Source: Chrysomallon squamiferum
Taxonomy: Eukaryota > Mollusca > Gastropoda > Neomphalida > Peltospiridae
NCBI GenBank assembly: GCA_012295275.1
Contig: CM022672.1
Span: forward strand, 20,340,894-20,404,893
Direction of reading: 5' to 3'
DNA: 64,000 nucleotides
A model generated the notes under the pieces. It did not search any database. It was given only the letters and a program-made list of their open reading frames with translations, and was not told where the DNA came from. Positions 12,256-24,894 of this stretch are shown here, piece after piece. The translations under genes were made by a program, and so were the position numbers. Each line of letters begins with the position of its first letter. Position 1 is the stretch's first letter.

Positions 12256-15200
12256 TTAGTCAGAAAGAATGATAACATCATCGTCACTTTCATTAACATT
12301 TCCAGACGTAGTCACAGTTCTACAATCATCATTATGATTCCTGCCTCTGCTGATATTTTTAGTAGTGGAAGTCAAAGAATTACTTAAGTTCTGATGTTTG
12401 ATGTTTGAAACTACAAACTGTGTCTCAACCTTAACTATTTCATTATCTCCATTTTGGCTATCAGTTTTCAAGAAGCTTTTTGGAACTTGCAGCTGAATTC
12501 TTCGTTTACTTACTAAGGGAATATTTTTATTAAAAAGCAACGATGATGAAGATGATGACAATGATGAGGTTGGTGATGGGTCAGTGAAATTGTTAGTGAT
12601 TTTTATTGTCAAAGGCTTCAATGTTTCATTAGATATCGTTTTTACCTTTTCTGGTTTGATGAGATCAGAATGTCCTTCATTGCCATTCATCTGACAAGTA
12701 AGGAGATTGCAAACAATAGGATGTTTTTTTGATATATGTTCTAAGGTTACCTTTTCCACAGAATGATTTTCACCAATGTTACGTATGTTAATGAAATGTC
12801 CCTGAGAAGTTCTGCTTTTGAAATTTGGTTCTGCTTTAATTTCATTAGCATGCTTTGTTGTAAGTTCAGTTTTTTCTCCACCCTTACAATTAGCTTGGGA
12901 ATGATCTACAGAAACGTTGGAGTTTTCATTGGGTTTCAGTTTGGTATCAATGCCATCGTCAGCTAGGTCTAGCACAATTACCTCACTACTTGAAGAAATG
13001 TCTGGGCAAGAAAGACTGCCTTCTGCCATAATACTATCATCATTATGAACATCAGCAGTCTCCACCTTGTCTAAATCTGAAGATTCATCTTTTGATTTCA
13101 CTTTTGTAGGCACTGGCCAAATATTAGGGTCAGTACTTCTTGGCTGAATTGTATCTTCTTTTATGTCAGAATCAAATGAAAGTGGTGGCCTCCTTGAGTC
13201 TGCAGTTCTAAGACACTTTTTACAATCACATGAAGAAGTGTGTGTCTCATTATTTTTTTGAAGAAACTTTTTTGGTGTGATTATTGTGGGGAGAGGGGGT
13301 TCTTCTTCAATGTCACTCTCTTTCTGACCTGAAAACAGAAAAAAAAGTAAAAGAATTTTTTTATTATAATATTTTAAGTGCTGAAACAATACTTTATTAT
13401 TTTTTATGACAAAAACTAAGTGGCTATGAAGGAATATTTTTTAGTGACATTATTTTATTGTTAATATTGTTAAAATGTATATTAGTAATAAGTAAATAAA
13501 TAAATAAAAAAAATATATATTTATACATTCCGTGTCAAATCACCGAATGGGTTAAACCCGACTGTCTCAGATTTTGATAAAACTTGGTATACTTGTTGAC
13601 TGGGATCCCACAGCACCAAATCTGAAATATTAGCCCAATTGGATCAGTGGCGTGGGAGATATGGCCCACCGAATTTTGAGATTTTTGGCAAAAATGGGCG
13701 TGACCACCAACCTTAGAACCCTCATTTCTCAGGAACTACTGGGCCAATCTTCATAAAATTGGTATTGTTGAAAAGGCAATATGACAAGGATTCCAAATCT
13801 GCCATTTTTGTTCAGTTTGGAAAATATTGGAGTACATTGACCTATTGACATTTGCTATGACCTTGAAATTGAACGTGTGGAACACGTGACCTTGAGATGA
13901 CCTTTATTGAAATTTAATCTCCCATATGTTAACTAAAACATATAAAAGTTTCCTGGGTGTAATATTTTTTGTTTAGCCACAATATAGATTTAAAAAATGC
14001 ACATACATTGCTAGTGAATGGAGTTTGACAGGGGTTTTGCCTAAACTCGAGAGGATAGAATTCAAATCAAAGTCCTTTTCTGGGGAAACAACAACCAGTG
14101 GTTTGTCTGGCAAGATATCATCAAATTCTCCCATTGTAATACCACCCATACTAAAGTCATCCTCTGCAGGGGTTTGGACCTTTGATTTCTGAAGGCTAAT
14201 CAGACAGTCACAGCACAACTTGTCTCCTGGCACTAGCGTCTTTCGAGGATTTACTAAGCATTTGTAAGTGCCCATGCTAACAATTCTTAAAGATCTAGTA
14301 CGTGCTTGCTTAGGATGGCGATTAAGGGGATCACAACAGTTTTTCTGCAACGTTGAAAATTTGATTAAAAGTTCTTGTTCATGATGTGAACAGATGCTCT
14401 TGATGTCCCATGTTTTGATCACACTTCGAAGAGTGAGGAGTTCGACTTCCTCAGTTTTCCATACACTTCGCAACAACTCCTTTTTGATATGATGGTGTTG
14501 ATAACACACATTTTCAGGAGAGTTAAAGCTGCAGTTAGCCCTGGAAGAAATAAGGATTTTCAGTATTGGCCTGCACCTTCAATTCAATAGAACAAAGTCA
14601 GTGCTTTCCTAAATATCAAATCAAATCCTGAAACCCTTTCAGTAAAGTTAAGCAGGTCATAAAATGGCAGCAGAGTATATGTGTTATTGCCAAAGGCCCA
14701 CAAGTCTTGGGCATTTATGTCAATCTTCTCAAGTATAAATCACAGTTTATTAAGGTGAAGGTAGACCTTGTTCATACTCTGTGCCGAAGACTGGGTGTAC
14801 AAATACATTATGCAGTACATCACTTGATGAAGTCTGATTTCAGACTGGGTTGTACTGATGTTGACTGAAACCCTGTTCAAAACCAATGGCAAGGCCACAT
14901 GACATGATAAAATGACTTAATAGGTTTTATGAAGAAAACAATGCTTACTTATCAACATCTGACATTGTGTCCAACTTAAAAGCTTCAGATTGTCAAAGAA
15001 ATGCAGATGAAGAAACTTCTTTGTCTTAAACTTCTAATTGCCATGTGCTCAATGAGGATTGCACCAGGGGATCTAAAGGAGTTCCTGACCTGCCTGAAGC
15101 ATCACTTCCTGTTAACCCTTTGAGCCTGATTGTGTAGAACATGTCATGCCATTTGACATCTTTTCATATCCTTCAGGCATTCCTTCAGACATGTCAGTGG

Positions 15201-18200
15201 GTTTTAACTCCAAAGATGAGTTTTTAGCCTCAGAGAAAATATCAATCATCCAAAATACATTTTTGTACATTGTGGCTAAACAAAAATATGCATTGTGAAC
15301 TTTAATCATCCATGCATGATCAAGAAAGATGGTGATTTTCCAAATTCACGTTTTATTAATCAGATGTTACAAAAAGGTGTTATTTTCATGTATGTGAATT
15401 TTAAAATCTATATTGTAGGCTAAACAAAAAGTATCTTACACCCAGGAAACTTTTATATGTTTAATTAACATGTGGGAGAAAATTTCATGGTGATTCCTAG
15501 CATCCAGTATTCATTTCATTCATAGCAAAGGTCAATAGGTCAATGTACTCCAATATTTTCCAAACTGAACAAAAATGGCAATTTGGTCCTTATTTTGCCT
15601 TTTCAACAATACCAATTTTATGAAGATTGGCCCAGTAGTTCCTGAGATATGAAGGTTCTAAAGTTGGTGGTCACGCCCATTTTTGCCAAAAATCTCAAAA
15701 TTTGGTGGGCTGTATCTCCCACACCACTGATCCAATAGGGCTAATATTTCAGATTTGGTGCTGTGGGATCCCAATCAACAAGTATACCAAGTTTTATAAA
15801 AATCTTAGACGGTCGGGTTTAAAAAAAAAAATTTTTTTTGACACGGACTGACCCTTATATAACTAAATGAATGTATAATAATATATAATTACATCTTTGT
15901 TTAATTAATATCAATTATAATGAATTGGGAATAGGTGCATATATCTAGTTACTGTCATTTAAGAAATAACTTGGTCTTTTATTTTTATTATTAATATTTT
16001 AAAATATTCTGTTTAATAAATAATTAACTTAATAATTCATCAAATCTAAGTGGTAAAAACTAAATTTACATATATTCTCTACGACTTAAGCAAAACAAAA
16101 ATAAAAATACATTTAATAGTAATAGTAAAAATAAATAAATAAAAATATACAAATACTTAAAATCTATCTATCTATCTGTATAAAAGAAATATATCACTTT
16201 GATGTAATTATTATTTAAGAGAGGACATCTGATGTTGTCTTTCCACAAATGACATTTAATGGCTTAGTAGCAACTAATCATTTATATATCATTCCACAGA
16301 AAAAGAAATTAACATATGTTAAACTAGTTGTGGAGCCCTAATGGAATAGTAAATAGTGAATGGAGAAAGGAAAACTGATCATTCAAACTACTATGCTTCA
16401 TAACAACACTCTTAACCAATGAACTGAAAAACAATTCATCTTTTGATCTGAAGTGAAAGTAAGTTACTGTTTAATAGATCATTCTCTGTTTCATCACATG
16501 AGTCTTGCAACAGGTCCAAACTGCTGGTTTCTTCTTTCTTGTCAGCAGTTTTATATCCCTGTTCTGCAAACTTGTTGATCACCTTACAAACAATATTAAA
16601 AATACTGAATTAAGACTCTCATAAAAAAAATATATATATATATATATATAAAAATCAAACAACAAATAAAATAAAGAGACATCATAACCAAACTTCAACA
16701 GAAGATAATTACAGAAAGTTGATATTTCAATACTAGTTAAATACATTTTCAATCAATGTCTGCAGCTACATTATGCTTAATAAATGTTTATCAACCTAAA
16801 TATCATGGCAGAAACAATGATAATGAATATGAATAAATTTTTAATTTAAAATTTTCATTTAGTAACGAATTATTTTAAAGTTTAATGTTTCAAGAAAAAA
16901 AAAGAAAAAAGAAGAAAAAAGATATAGAAATTCTTTGATCCTCATTAAGCTACTGCTTACGTCTTCTAATTTGATTTTTCCTGCCTGTCTGTTTTCTTCC
17001 AACTTTTGCTTCAGTTCTATGTCAAACAATGCAGGATCTTTATCCATCCTGAAAGATGAGCCCAAATTTAGTAGTCAGCCCTCAAAAAACATTATTTCTT
17101 TATAAACCATTCTTTTTTTCATCCTTAATATTTACTTTTTCTGTTTAGCCTAATGACATTTGGAGAATTTAAATGATAAACATAAACAAAGCAGAGATTT
17201 GGGGGATTTTAACGTAATCTGAAATAATTTTGAAATGAGTTAACTCTAAATAAAACATTAGTATTAACAATCAATGTATAAAATTATGAATTAAACAGAA
17301 ATTTAATTTTTAAATCCAATTCTAACTGACAATCCAATTTTAATTAGTTATTATTACAATAATCACTGAATAACTGACTGTCCTATGGCACACCAGCACA
17401 AAACAATGATCAAACACTGAGCAAGTAATTACTGAATAAAATGAAAGATTATTTTATCATAAAATCATTTTTATCTAGTGGGGACACAAAATAAACCAGT
17501 TAACCAGAACAGGGTATGGTTTTTAAATGTTGCTGAGGTAGGTAACACAAGACCAGCACAGTCAGTGAACATTAATGTCATTAATGTCATCAACATGATT
17601 CTAGGCTTTAACCAGGGCCTTTATGATCAGAAATACACCAGTCAATCTTGCCTGTATCGATCTGAGACTTATTTTATACATGTATTTCCTGTTTAAATCA
17701 TAATTCAATTGTTTTATTAAATTCTAGATTTTGTTCAACATATGCAACATGTTAAAACTATATTAGTTTTAGTGAACATTGATAAATATGCAAAATACAA
17801 TACTAACAAGATTAAAGATCTCAAAGGAACGTAAATTCAGAGTTGAGTTAATTTTTTTCACTGAAAATATTTTCACCTGTATCCTTCAGTCTGTCTGCAT
17901 CTAAAAGTGCATATGAAATCGTCATGTCGTCGCTGCTGAAGAAGATTTCCTACATCAGTAAATGTTTCTCTTGCCAAACTCTCAATGACACCATTGCTGT
18001 AATGAGGAAAATAAAATCATAACAATTTACATAGACACCGTTATAGGTAAGAGTAAATAATAAATAAAATACTGAAGAAAAAAAAGGTACCATAAAATGA
18101 ACAGTAAAAATGCAAACAGAGACTAATAAACAGTAAAAAAAAAGAAATAGAAAGCCTAATGAGTGTTAGAAACAGGAAAAAACCCACCAAAATATAATAA

Positions 18201-20902
18201 AATGAAGAAATACAAAATACAAAATAAGCAGTAGAAATACAAAAAAGCCTAATAAACAGTAAAATACAAAGACAGTATCATAAAATAAAGAAATACAAAA
18301 CACATCCTAACAAACAGTAAAACTACAAACAGTCTAATATAAAACACAGCCTAACAATCAGTAGAAATACAAACACAGTATAATAAATGATGGCAATAAA
18401 ACAAACCTCAAATTCAGAGATTTTTGTTCATTCACTTTACGAAAGATTTTGCGGATATCAAAATAATCAGGAAATATTTTCTTCTTGTTGACTAGTCTTT
18501 TAATTCTCTTGTTAACCTCTGGATAACGGGATCCTGAAAAAAAAAAATTAAAACTGAAGTTAAAAACATATAAAATGGGATTGTTATGGTTTAACTAAAG
18601 ACCAAATATAATTCAAATAAAAAATGAAACTTTCTAAACAGCAGTTAGCTAAAGGTCAAACATAATTCAAACAACGAATGAAATGCTATAACTGAAAATG
18701 CTAATAATTATATTTACTAAAAATGTATATTAATCAGTTGAAAGGTAATATGAAAGGTCTCACGAAAATAATAAGAAGTTCAAATTTAGCAAAATTAATT
18801 TTGTTTGTATATAAATTCTTATTATACATTATATATATATATATATACATGTATGCTGGAATACATGTATTTATTTATCTTTGTATATAAATATATACAT
18901 ATTTATATCTCTATACCTATATATATCTATGTATCTATAATCTATATCTATCTGTGTATAGTGATACCATTATATGTGAAACGTCGTTCAGCAGGACGTC
19001 CTGTGGTTGTGGTGCGTTTCTTCAGCTGACAAAGCTTGTTCCAAGCAGCCACAAATTTCTTTTCCAAACGATCTTCATAGATGTATGCGGAATTTTCAGC
19101 TTGTAGGTCATCCATATCGAGTTCTTTTTCCCGAGTCTTTTCAATCTCATTCCGTAGTTTCTGAAACATATAATTAGAAGTGCTGTATATAAATATGAAA
19201 AAGTATTAAAAAAAAAAAAAAGTCCTGTAAATATTTTTTTCTTTTATCCAGTTACAATAAACACAAAAAACATATATCCACTGAATAATCTTTTAAAAAC
19301 TGAGGACATAAATTTCACTCATTTAATAGGGATTTTTAAAAAAATATATTTCTTATAGTTTATGTGCAATGAGATTATGAGTAAAAATAATATGTCAGCT
19401 GCCATACAACTTAATGACCTTGCTACATTACTGTCAAGTTTTAATGATTGGAAGGCAGAAAGCAATAATTAAAAAATAAACTGATCTCTTGTAATAATAT
19501 ATATTTAGTTTAGGCATGTTGCATATACTACCAAATATAACTTAGTTTAACAGCATATCAATACCAAAAAGTTTTAAAAAGTAATTAGTTATCAAATAAT
19601 GGTTGCAGACTTACCCTCAGTAGTTTCTCCAGTTTGAGAACATGCTTTTCTGAAACTGGTTTTTCTCCATTATTGTTTTGTGAATGTTCCTTTATTTCTA
19701 CCTGATCCAAATCGTCCTGACCATCAACATATGAAGAACAGTGAGCTTCTGAAGATGTGTTTTGATTTGTGTCTTTGTAAGTTTTTCTGTAATTAACATC
19801 TGTTAATTTCAGTAAAGAAACGAAACTATTTTTCAGTGCATTGACTGGTTTACTTGATGAAGAAACACCAACACTGGAAAGACTTTTTGGGGTAGCATTT
19901 AAATTACCTTTAAACTTGTCTGAATTATCTTCAATATTGTCATCTGCAGAATCTTCATCCGAACTAGACAGACTTATGTACACTTCGTCACTAGTTAGTT
20001 TACAAGAGGTTTTATTTGTGGTGGCAGTCATTTGCTGTTTATAACCTGGGGTAGGTATGTTGTGCGTATTGGAATGGTGTGAATTAACAGTGTCACTGTT
20101 TGCTCTCTCAATACAACTATCAGTTGGCTTAGTCGATGACTTTGTTTCTGGACTAACTTTACGCTTCTTAATGCTAGCTTTTCCTGATTCACTTTCAGAA
20201 TTATTATTAGAACCATCACTAACGCCCTCATCAGATTCTCGTTTTCTTTTTGAAGCATTTAGTAACTTTTCTTTTTCTTGGTATTCTGTTAGCTTTGTTA
20301 AAAAGCCTTTGAGGTAGATAAACATGTGGCGTTGATCATTTTCCATTTCTTGTTTTGTTGATGTCAACAGGTTCAACATATCAACCGAGTTTTTAAATGG
20401 ACGGGAACAAGCATTGTATCGTTTCATAACCAGTGGCATTATTCCCCGCATTTCTTCAGTTAGAGTTGATTCCAGAAAAGCCAAGAACTGAAAAGAACAA
20501 AAAAAAAGAAATTAAAATAATAATTTATTATATCAATGTAGTACATAAAATGTTCTGCCGTGAGGTTGTTTTACAACATTCAGAATTTTGTTTTAACTTG
20601 GTATAAGACTTTGTTCACGGCTATAGCTCTATCAGTATAAAAAGTGTGTGTGTTGTATTTATTAACTGCCTTGTGATTTAATTGGAATTGACAAATAATG
20701 TTGTTTTTTGCTTTTTATAAAAAATATATAACATACAGGGAAGATTGTAATGTTATTTCATTCTGCACTTTAAATAAAATAAACATTTCATATTAAACAA
20801 CTGTCAACTATCTACATACTGAATACACTTTGTTTATATAACTACCCCACTACATTTAATAAACCTTTATTATAAAAAAAAAGCAAGTTCTAAATATATT
20901 TG

Positions 20903-20968
<66 letters not shown>

Positions 20969-21031
20969 ACTTCTGAAAAACGTTGTGGTGCAGTAGCCAT
21001 AGTCCAATGAATACACAACATCAGCAAGCAC
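12256..21031 (-). CDS. DAXX: DAXX, histone H3.3 chaperone and transcriptional co-repressor
   Basis: Eight coding exons, minus strand: 20971-21031 (ATG at 21000), 19615-20487, 18968-19160, 18407-18533, 17877-17996, 16961-17048, 16468-16582 and 12256-13328. They sum to 872 codons plus stop with no phase break. In the family, DAXX works with ATRX to deposit H3.3-H4 at heterochromatin. Residues about 8-100 form the DAXX helical bundle (RFSEFLAFLE onward). A disordered basic/acidic stretch follows, with NLS-like KRKRE and KKRK and the acidic SSSDEDS. The histone-binding domain (about 294-460) is clear from KELDMDDL, ENSAYIYEDRLEKKF, NGSRYPEVNKRIKRL, FPDYFDI and TFTDVGNLLQQRRHDD. The last exon is low complexity, with a likely SUMO-interacting motif at EVIVLDL (about 631-637) and another at the very C-terminus, DDDVIILSD, as in vertebrate DAXX. 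The exon at 21031 starts at an acceptor, so a 5'UTR exon lies upstream. The last intron hosts a transposon. Confidence 0.93.
13526..15850. mobile_element. DNA transposon with long (about 450 bp) terminal inverted repeats
   Basis: The segment 13526 to about 13990 recurs as its diverged reverse complement at about 15405-15850: the outer ends are CATTCCGTGTCAAA and its complement with CAGTCCGTGTCAAA, and inside both arms carry the GGGCGTGACCACCAAC and CCTGGGTGTAA blocks. Arms differ by scattered substitutions and small indels, so the insertion is not recent. The interior (about 1.4 kb) carries one recognisable ORF exon on the minus strand. Target-site duplication not clear. It sits wholly within the last DAXX intron. 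The superfamily cannot be assigned by eye; no transposase catalytic core is visible, so it may be non-autonomous. Confidence 0.85.
13973..14540 (-). CDS. Transposon-encoded zinc-binding-like protein fragment
   Basis: Open frame inside the long-TIR element. It can be read from a splice acceptor at 14541 (ANCSFNSPENVCYQHH at its start) down to a stop at 13973, with a possible donor GTATGT near 14004. Cys/His pairs suggest metal binding: NCSF..VCYQHH, KNCCDPLNRHPK and PGDKLCCDCLISL. I know this kind of arrangement from repetitive proteins of invertebrate genomes but cannot name the domain with confidence. No D/E-rich transposase core follows in this copy. It runs in the same direction as DAXX. 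Confidence 0.5.
18095..18385. repeat. Degenerate minisatellite in a DAXX intron
   Basis: Irregularly repeated modules of the type CAGTAAAAATACAAA and GCCTAATAAA over about 290 bp, directly 3' (plus sense) of exon 17877-17996 and before exon 18407-18533. Copies are diverged and of variable spacing. Confidence 0.6.
20909..20966. repeat. (AC)n microsatellite touching the DAXX intron-1 donor
   Basis: About 29 AC units. On the gene strand the coding exon ends at 20971 and the intron reads GTAAGT followed directly by (GT)n. Confidence 0.97.
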
Positions 21032-23325
21032 CTAAAAGAAAAGTGAAATGCAAATAAATAATAATAATAAAAAAATACTGCATCTTTCGCAACTGAAGAA
21101 ATACAAACACATTATGGCCATATTTCTTCCCTAGCATTTAACATGACAAATAATATAGATGCCTATTCTATGTAAATTTATTTTACTGCTGATATATATC
21201 ATATTAACACAATATTTTTTCAATTAAGGGGACATGAGGCAAAAAAAAAATAAAAAATTTATGTCACAGAATTGAAACTTGATGGAAATAATCTCCTTTT
21301 GTTACCATAATAAACCTGTACTTGTTATTTTTTTTAATGATAAATGGTTACCTTTATTTTTGGCTTTCTTTAATATTATAACATTCCCATTTCAAGAACC
21401 TCTCCAGCCCATACCAATATATAGATATATATCACTGAGACATGTATTTCTACAAAATAACAGAAAGAAATTAGTCTTTGTTTACATATTTCTATTCTGA
21501 AATAAAAAAAAGTTGTATAAAGGTCATATGAAAATAGTTAATTTTTCCAAGATTTTCTTTCTGTCATTTTGCAGTGTTTTTTTTTTTTTTTTTTTGTTTT
21601 AAATCTATATATTCCAAATTTGGAAACTCTAGCACAAATAGTTTTCATATAGCATCTATCCAAATAATATAGATGCATTTGTTAGGATGGTATTGAAAAA
21701 GATAGTTAATAAAAAAAAAAAAAAAAAGTTTTATAACCATATTTGCACATAATCATACCTATAGGGTGACGCTATAAAAAAAAAAAAAAAAAATTTGGCT
21801 CGTATGTCTACTTAATAAAGCTATTTATACTAAAATGGAGAAAGTGGAAGAAAAAAAAAGAAAGATTTTGTGTAATTGGAAGTTTTTATGCTTGATAGAT
21901 TTAGAGAAAATACTTCTAAAAAACAAAAGGCTTGACATTAGATGAAACAGGGAAAGTGTTCTCAGCCTGATATTCATTTAAAGGAGGATCTTAACCTCTA
22001 CTAGTACTAGTGTAGAGAAAAAAGTGAAAAAAACTGATGATGATAATAGTAATATATGTATGTATGTATGTATGCATTTACATAAAATAAATAAATAAAC
22101 TTTTTAGTAGAATATTGTGACAAATATTAAATTTCTGTGGAAGTCAAATTTAAAGCTTCCACTAGAATTTATTAATACTGAAATCATGAATGTGAGAGGT
22201 GAAAGTCACGCGACATCCGAACACTGAACTGCTAATAAACATACGTCTTCCCTTTTATAAAATAATATAAAGTAAAAATAGCTTTTCTACATGTTTTCTT
22301 TAAAACCCGACCAATAAAATAAAATTCTGTACAAGTAATGTCAATGATTTTGTTGCCAACAACTAAGTCTAAAATTAAACTTGTTGACTAGGTCACTAGG
22401 TCAGAATTAAATATCGAATCAAATATCGGATAAAGAACTGCCCTATTATCGTTAAATCAGTTAATATACACGAACAACAGATTAAGTACATTGAATAATG
22501 GAAACGTATTTAGGCGCTTTTCATAATAAACTAGTTTTTCAAAACCTGATTCACATCAGTTGTTAATAATCAAATTAATTTTTTTTGTTTCCATTTTAGA
22601 AACAACCCGCTTCTCCCGAAGAAATAGTCTCGATTGACTAGATTGTTTCGTAACTTCCGATAGACTATAATATATACACTGCTAGTCTAATTTTCAAATG
22701 ATCATCTTTACAATGTTAAATAAAAAATATACATGTTCAAATCCACAAATCGTGTTATTAATTTTTATCTCATGTGTACTAAATTTTTATTTTTCTGCCA
22801 TCAGTGGTTTCTCCCTTCTCCCTCTTTTTTGAAAAGGAAAGGGTACAAATAATTTAATTAGTTTAAACATAATTCAAATGATACTTTTATGTAAACATCT
22901 CATATTGTGTTTATTTTTAACACTTTCAAAATATGAAGGGCATTTAGATCTATAACAAATCTAATACAGTTTAAAAAGTAATATACTATTATTGTTCTTT
23001 TTTGTTTTTGTTGTACATTTCTAAGAAGATTGAAAATATCAATTTTTTAAAAACATTAAACTTGTTATTTCTGTTTGGAAGAATTTCTTTGAGTTTGCAT
23101 AGTTACAAATGATATTATAATCATATAAAATATTACTGTTTGCAATACGAAGAGATAATAGTTCAATTAAAAAAGGGTCGAAATATCTGAACAGCTGACG
23201 CAATGGGTAAAAACAAAAAATATTTGTGTGGGTACCAGTCTAAAAATAAGGGGACGTAATCCATTTTCCATTGCAACCAAATTGTCCGGGTTTGTTTACT
23301 TAGAATGTAAAAATTTTAACTCGGA
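21032..23325. other. Intergenic between divergent DAXX and TBC1D19
   Basis: About 2.3 kb separating two head-to-head genes. Holds poly-A/T runs (21567-21595, 21713-21727, 21777-21793) and a short GTAT repeat near 22057. Any DAXX 5'UTR exon and both promoters should be here; no TATA box or other element could be assigned. Confidence 0.5.
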
Positions 23326-24894
23326 ATGGGGGATAATTTCTCGGAGCAGTACATTATCGATGTTATTCAGAACATCCGAACATCGAAGTTATATACTGAT
23401 TTACTAAATGCCGCTTATTCAGAAGCTAGTAAGCCAGCAAATAGGATATCGGATCTGAAGAAACAAGTCCACACCGGTCTAGTTAATTCAGGATGGGATA
23501 AGAAACTACGAAATGCTGTGGCTAAATTTATGCAGACACATCCTCGTGGGCCGCAGACACATGCACCACCTGAACACATTAAAGAACCACTTGTACATCT
23601 CAGAAAAGCACAGCAAGCATGGGAGAAGAAAATATTAAAAAGTTTGAACAGTATGTGCACAGAATTGAGTATTCCACTTGCGCGTAGACGGCCTGAGAGA
23701 GATCAAAAGGATATGGCTGCAAGATGGACAGAGTTAGGAATAGATGGACCTGACTTAACTCAAATCCGACCAGTGTATGCTCCAAAAGATTTTTTAGAAG
23801 TTGTCATCGGATTACAAAATCCAAACTTTCAGACAGCTAATGCAAATGCATTTTTCAATCTTTTAGGAATTGTTCAAATCCCTTTAAAAGTGCGGGAAAT
23901 AGATGAACTGCGAATTCAGTACAGTGATATGTCAATCAACCAGTGTCAGACAGGAATCGACGATTTTGCAGATATACCATCAGAACTGTTTGAAAATGAA
24001 AGAGTCAAATTAGGGAAGAAAGTCCTAGCAGCACACCATGGTCCCCTGACTCAGGAGTATGCTAAGAAAGGGTGTCCTGTAAGTCTTCGAGGTGAACTTT
24101 GGTGCCAGATGTTAGGAGTCGAAGTTGAGGACATAGATATTCTTTACTTTGAACAGTTGAAGTCATATGTATTGCAACATGACCTGTTGGTAGACAGTTT
24201 GCTATACAAAGATGTAAAACTGACAGCGACAAATGATGATCAGTATTTTGTGTTTGAGGATTTTCTTTACCAAGTGTTATTGCCTTTCTCAAGAGACACG
24301 TGGCTTCTAAAACACTTTAAACATACGAGTTCTCTTCCTCCAAAATCATATATATGGGGGAAACTTGGTGATGAAGAGTTTGCTGTTGTTTATCCACCAA
24401 ATGGGGTCATACCGTTTCATGGATTTGTCATGTATGTTGCTCCACTTTGTTACCTGTACAGAGAACCAGTCAAACTGTATTACGTCTTCAGAGAAATGTA
24501 CGCACAGTATTTCTTTCGTCTGCACAGTATCTCTTCACATCCACAGGGAATAGTTGCACTGAGTCAGATGTTTGAAATTTTGCTCCAGAATGACGAACCT
24601 GAAATGTTCTATCATCTGAAGAGTATCGGTTGTCAGCCTTTGAAGATAGCATTTAAATGGCTTATGCGCGCTTTTTCTGGCTTCCTTTCCAGTGATCAAG
24701 TTCTTCTGCTTTGGGATAGAATATTGGCTTATAACTCTTTAGAAATTCTGCCCGTGCTGGCTGTTGCTATATTTTCATTTCGCAAAACAAACCTGATGAA
24801 GGTTACAACATTTAGTGCTGCTGAAGCCGTTCTTGCAGACTTGACAACTCTACAGGTTGTTCCGCTTATACAGTTAGGCTTGTTTTCGCAGTGA
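23326..24894 (+). CDS. TBC1D19: TBC1D19, TBC-domain protein, single exon
   Basis: One uninterrupted frame of 522 codons with stop TGA at 24892-24894, close to the length of vertebrate TBC1D19 (about 526 aa). Family-specific blocks are obvious: PPEHIKEPLVHLRKAQ, KKILKSLNSMCTELSIPLAR, RPVYAPKDFLEV, FYHLKSIGCQPLKIAFKW and LLLWDRILAYNSLEILPVLA. The second half is a Rab-GAP TBC fold (SLRGELW near residue 259). The usual catalytic IxxDxxR and YxQ fingers are not present: the positions read VDSLLYKDVKL and GVIPFHGF, as I recall for the vertebrate protein too, so GAP activity is doubtful. Vertebrate TBC1D19 has many introns; here there are none, which suggests either intron loss or a retrocopy. No poly-A tail or target duplication is evident around it. 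Transcribed away from DAXX. Confidence 0.93.
   Translation: MGDNFSEQYIIDVIQNIRTSKLYTDLLNAAYSEASKPANRISDLKKQVHTGLVNSGWDKKLRNAVAKFMQTHPRGPQTHAPPEHIKEPLVHLRKAQQAWEKKILKSLNSMCTELSIPLARRRPERDQKDMAARWTELGIDGPDLTQIRPVYAPKDFLEVVIGLQNPNFQTANANAFFNLLGIVQIPLKVREIDELRIQYSDMSINQCQTGIDDFADIPSELFENERVKLGKKVLAAHHGPLTQEYAKKGCPVSLRGELWCQMLGVEVEDIDILYFEQLKSYVLQHDLLVDSLLYKDVKLTATNDDQYFVFEDFLYQVLLPFSRDTWLLKHFKHTSSLPPKSYIWGKLGDEEFAVVYPPNGVIPFHGFVMYVAPLCYLYREPVKLYYVFREMYAQYFFRLHSISSHPQGIVALSQMFEILLQNDEPEMFYHLKSIGCQPLKIAFKWLMRAFSGFLSSDQVLLLWDRILAYNSLEILPVLAVAIFSFRKTNLMKVTTFSAAEAVLADLTTLQVVPLIQLGLFSQ

Noticed and set aside
14740-15309. Possible further ORFs inside the long-TIR element
   Set aside because: Short, with no recognisable transposase motifs; kept only as element interior.
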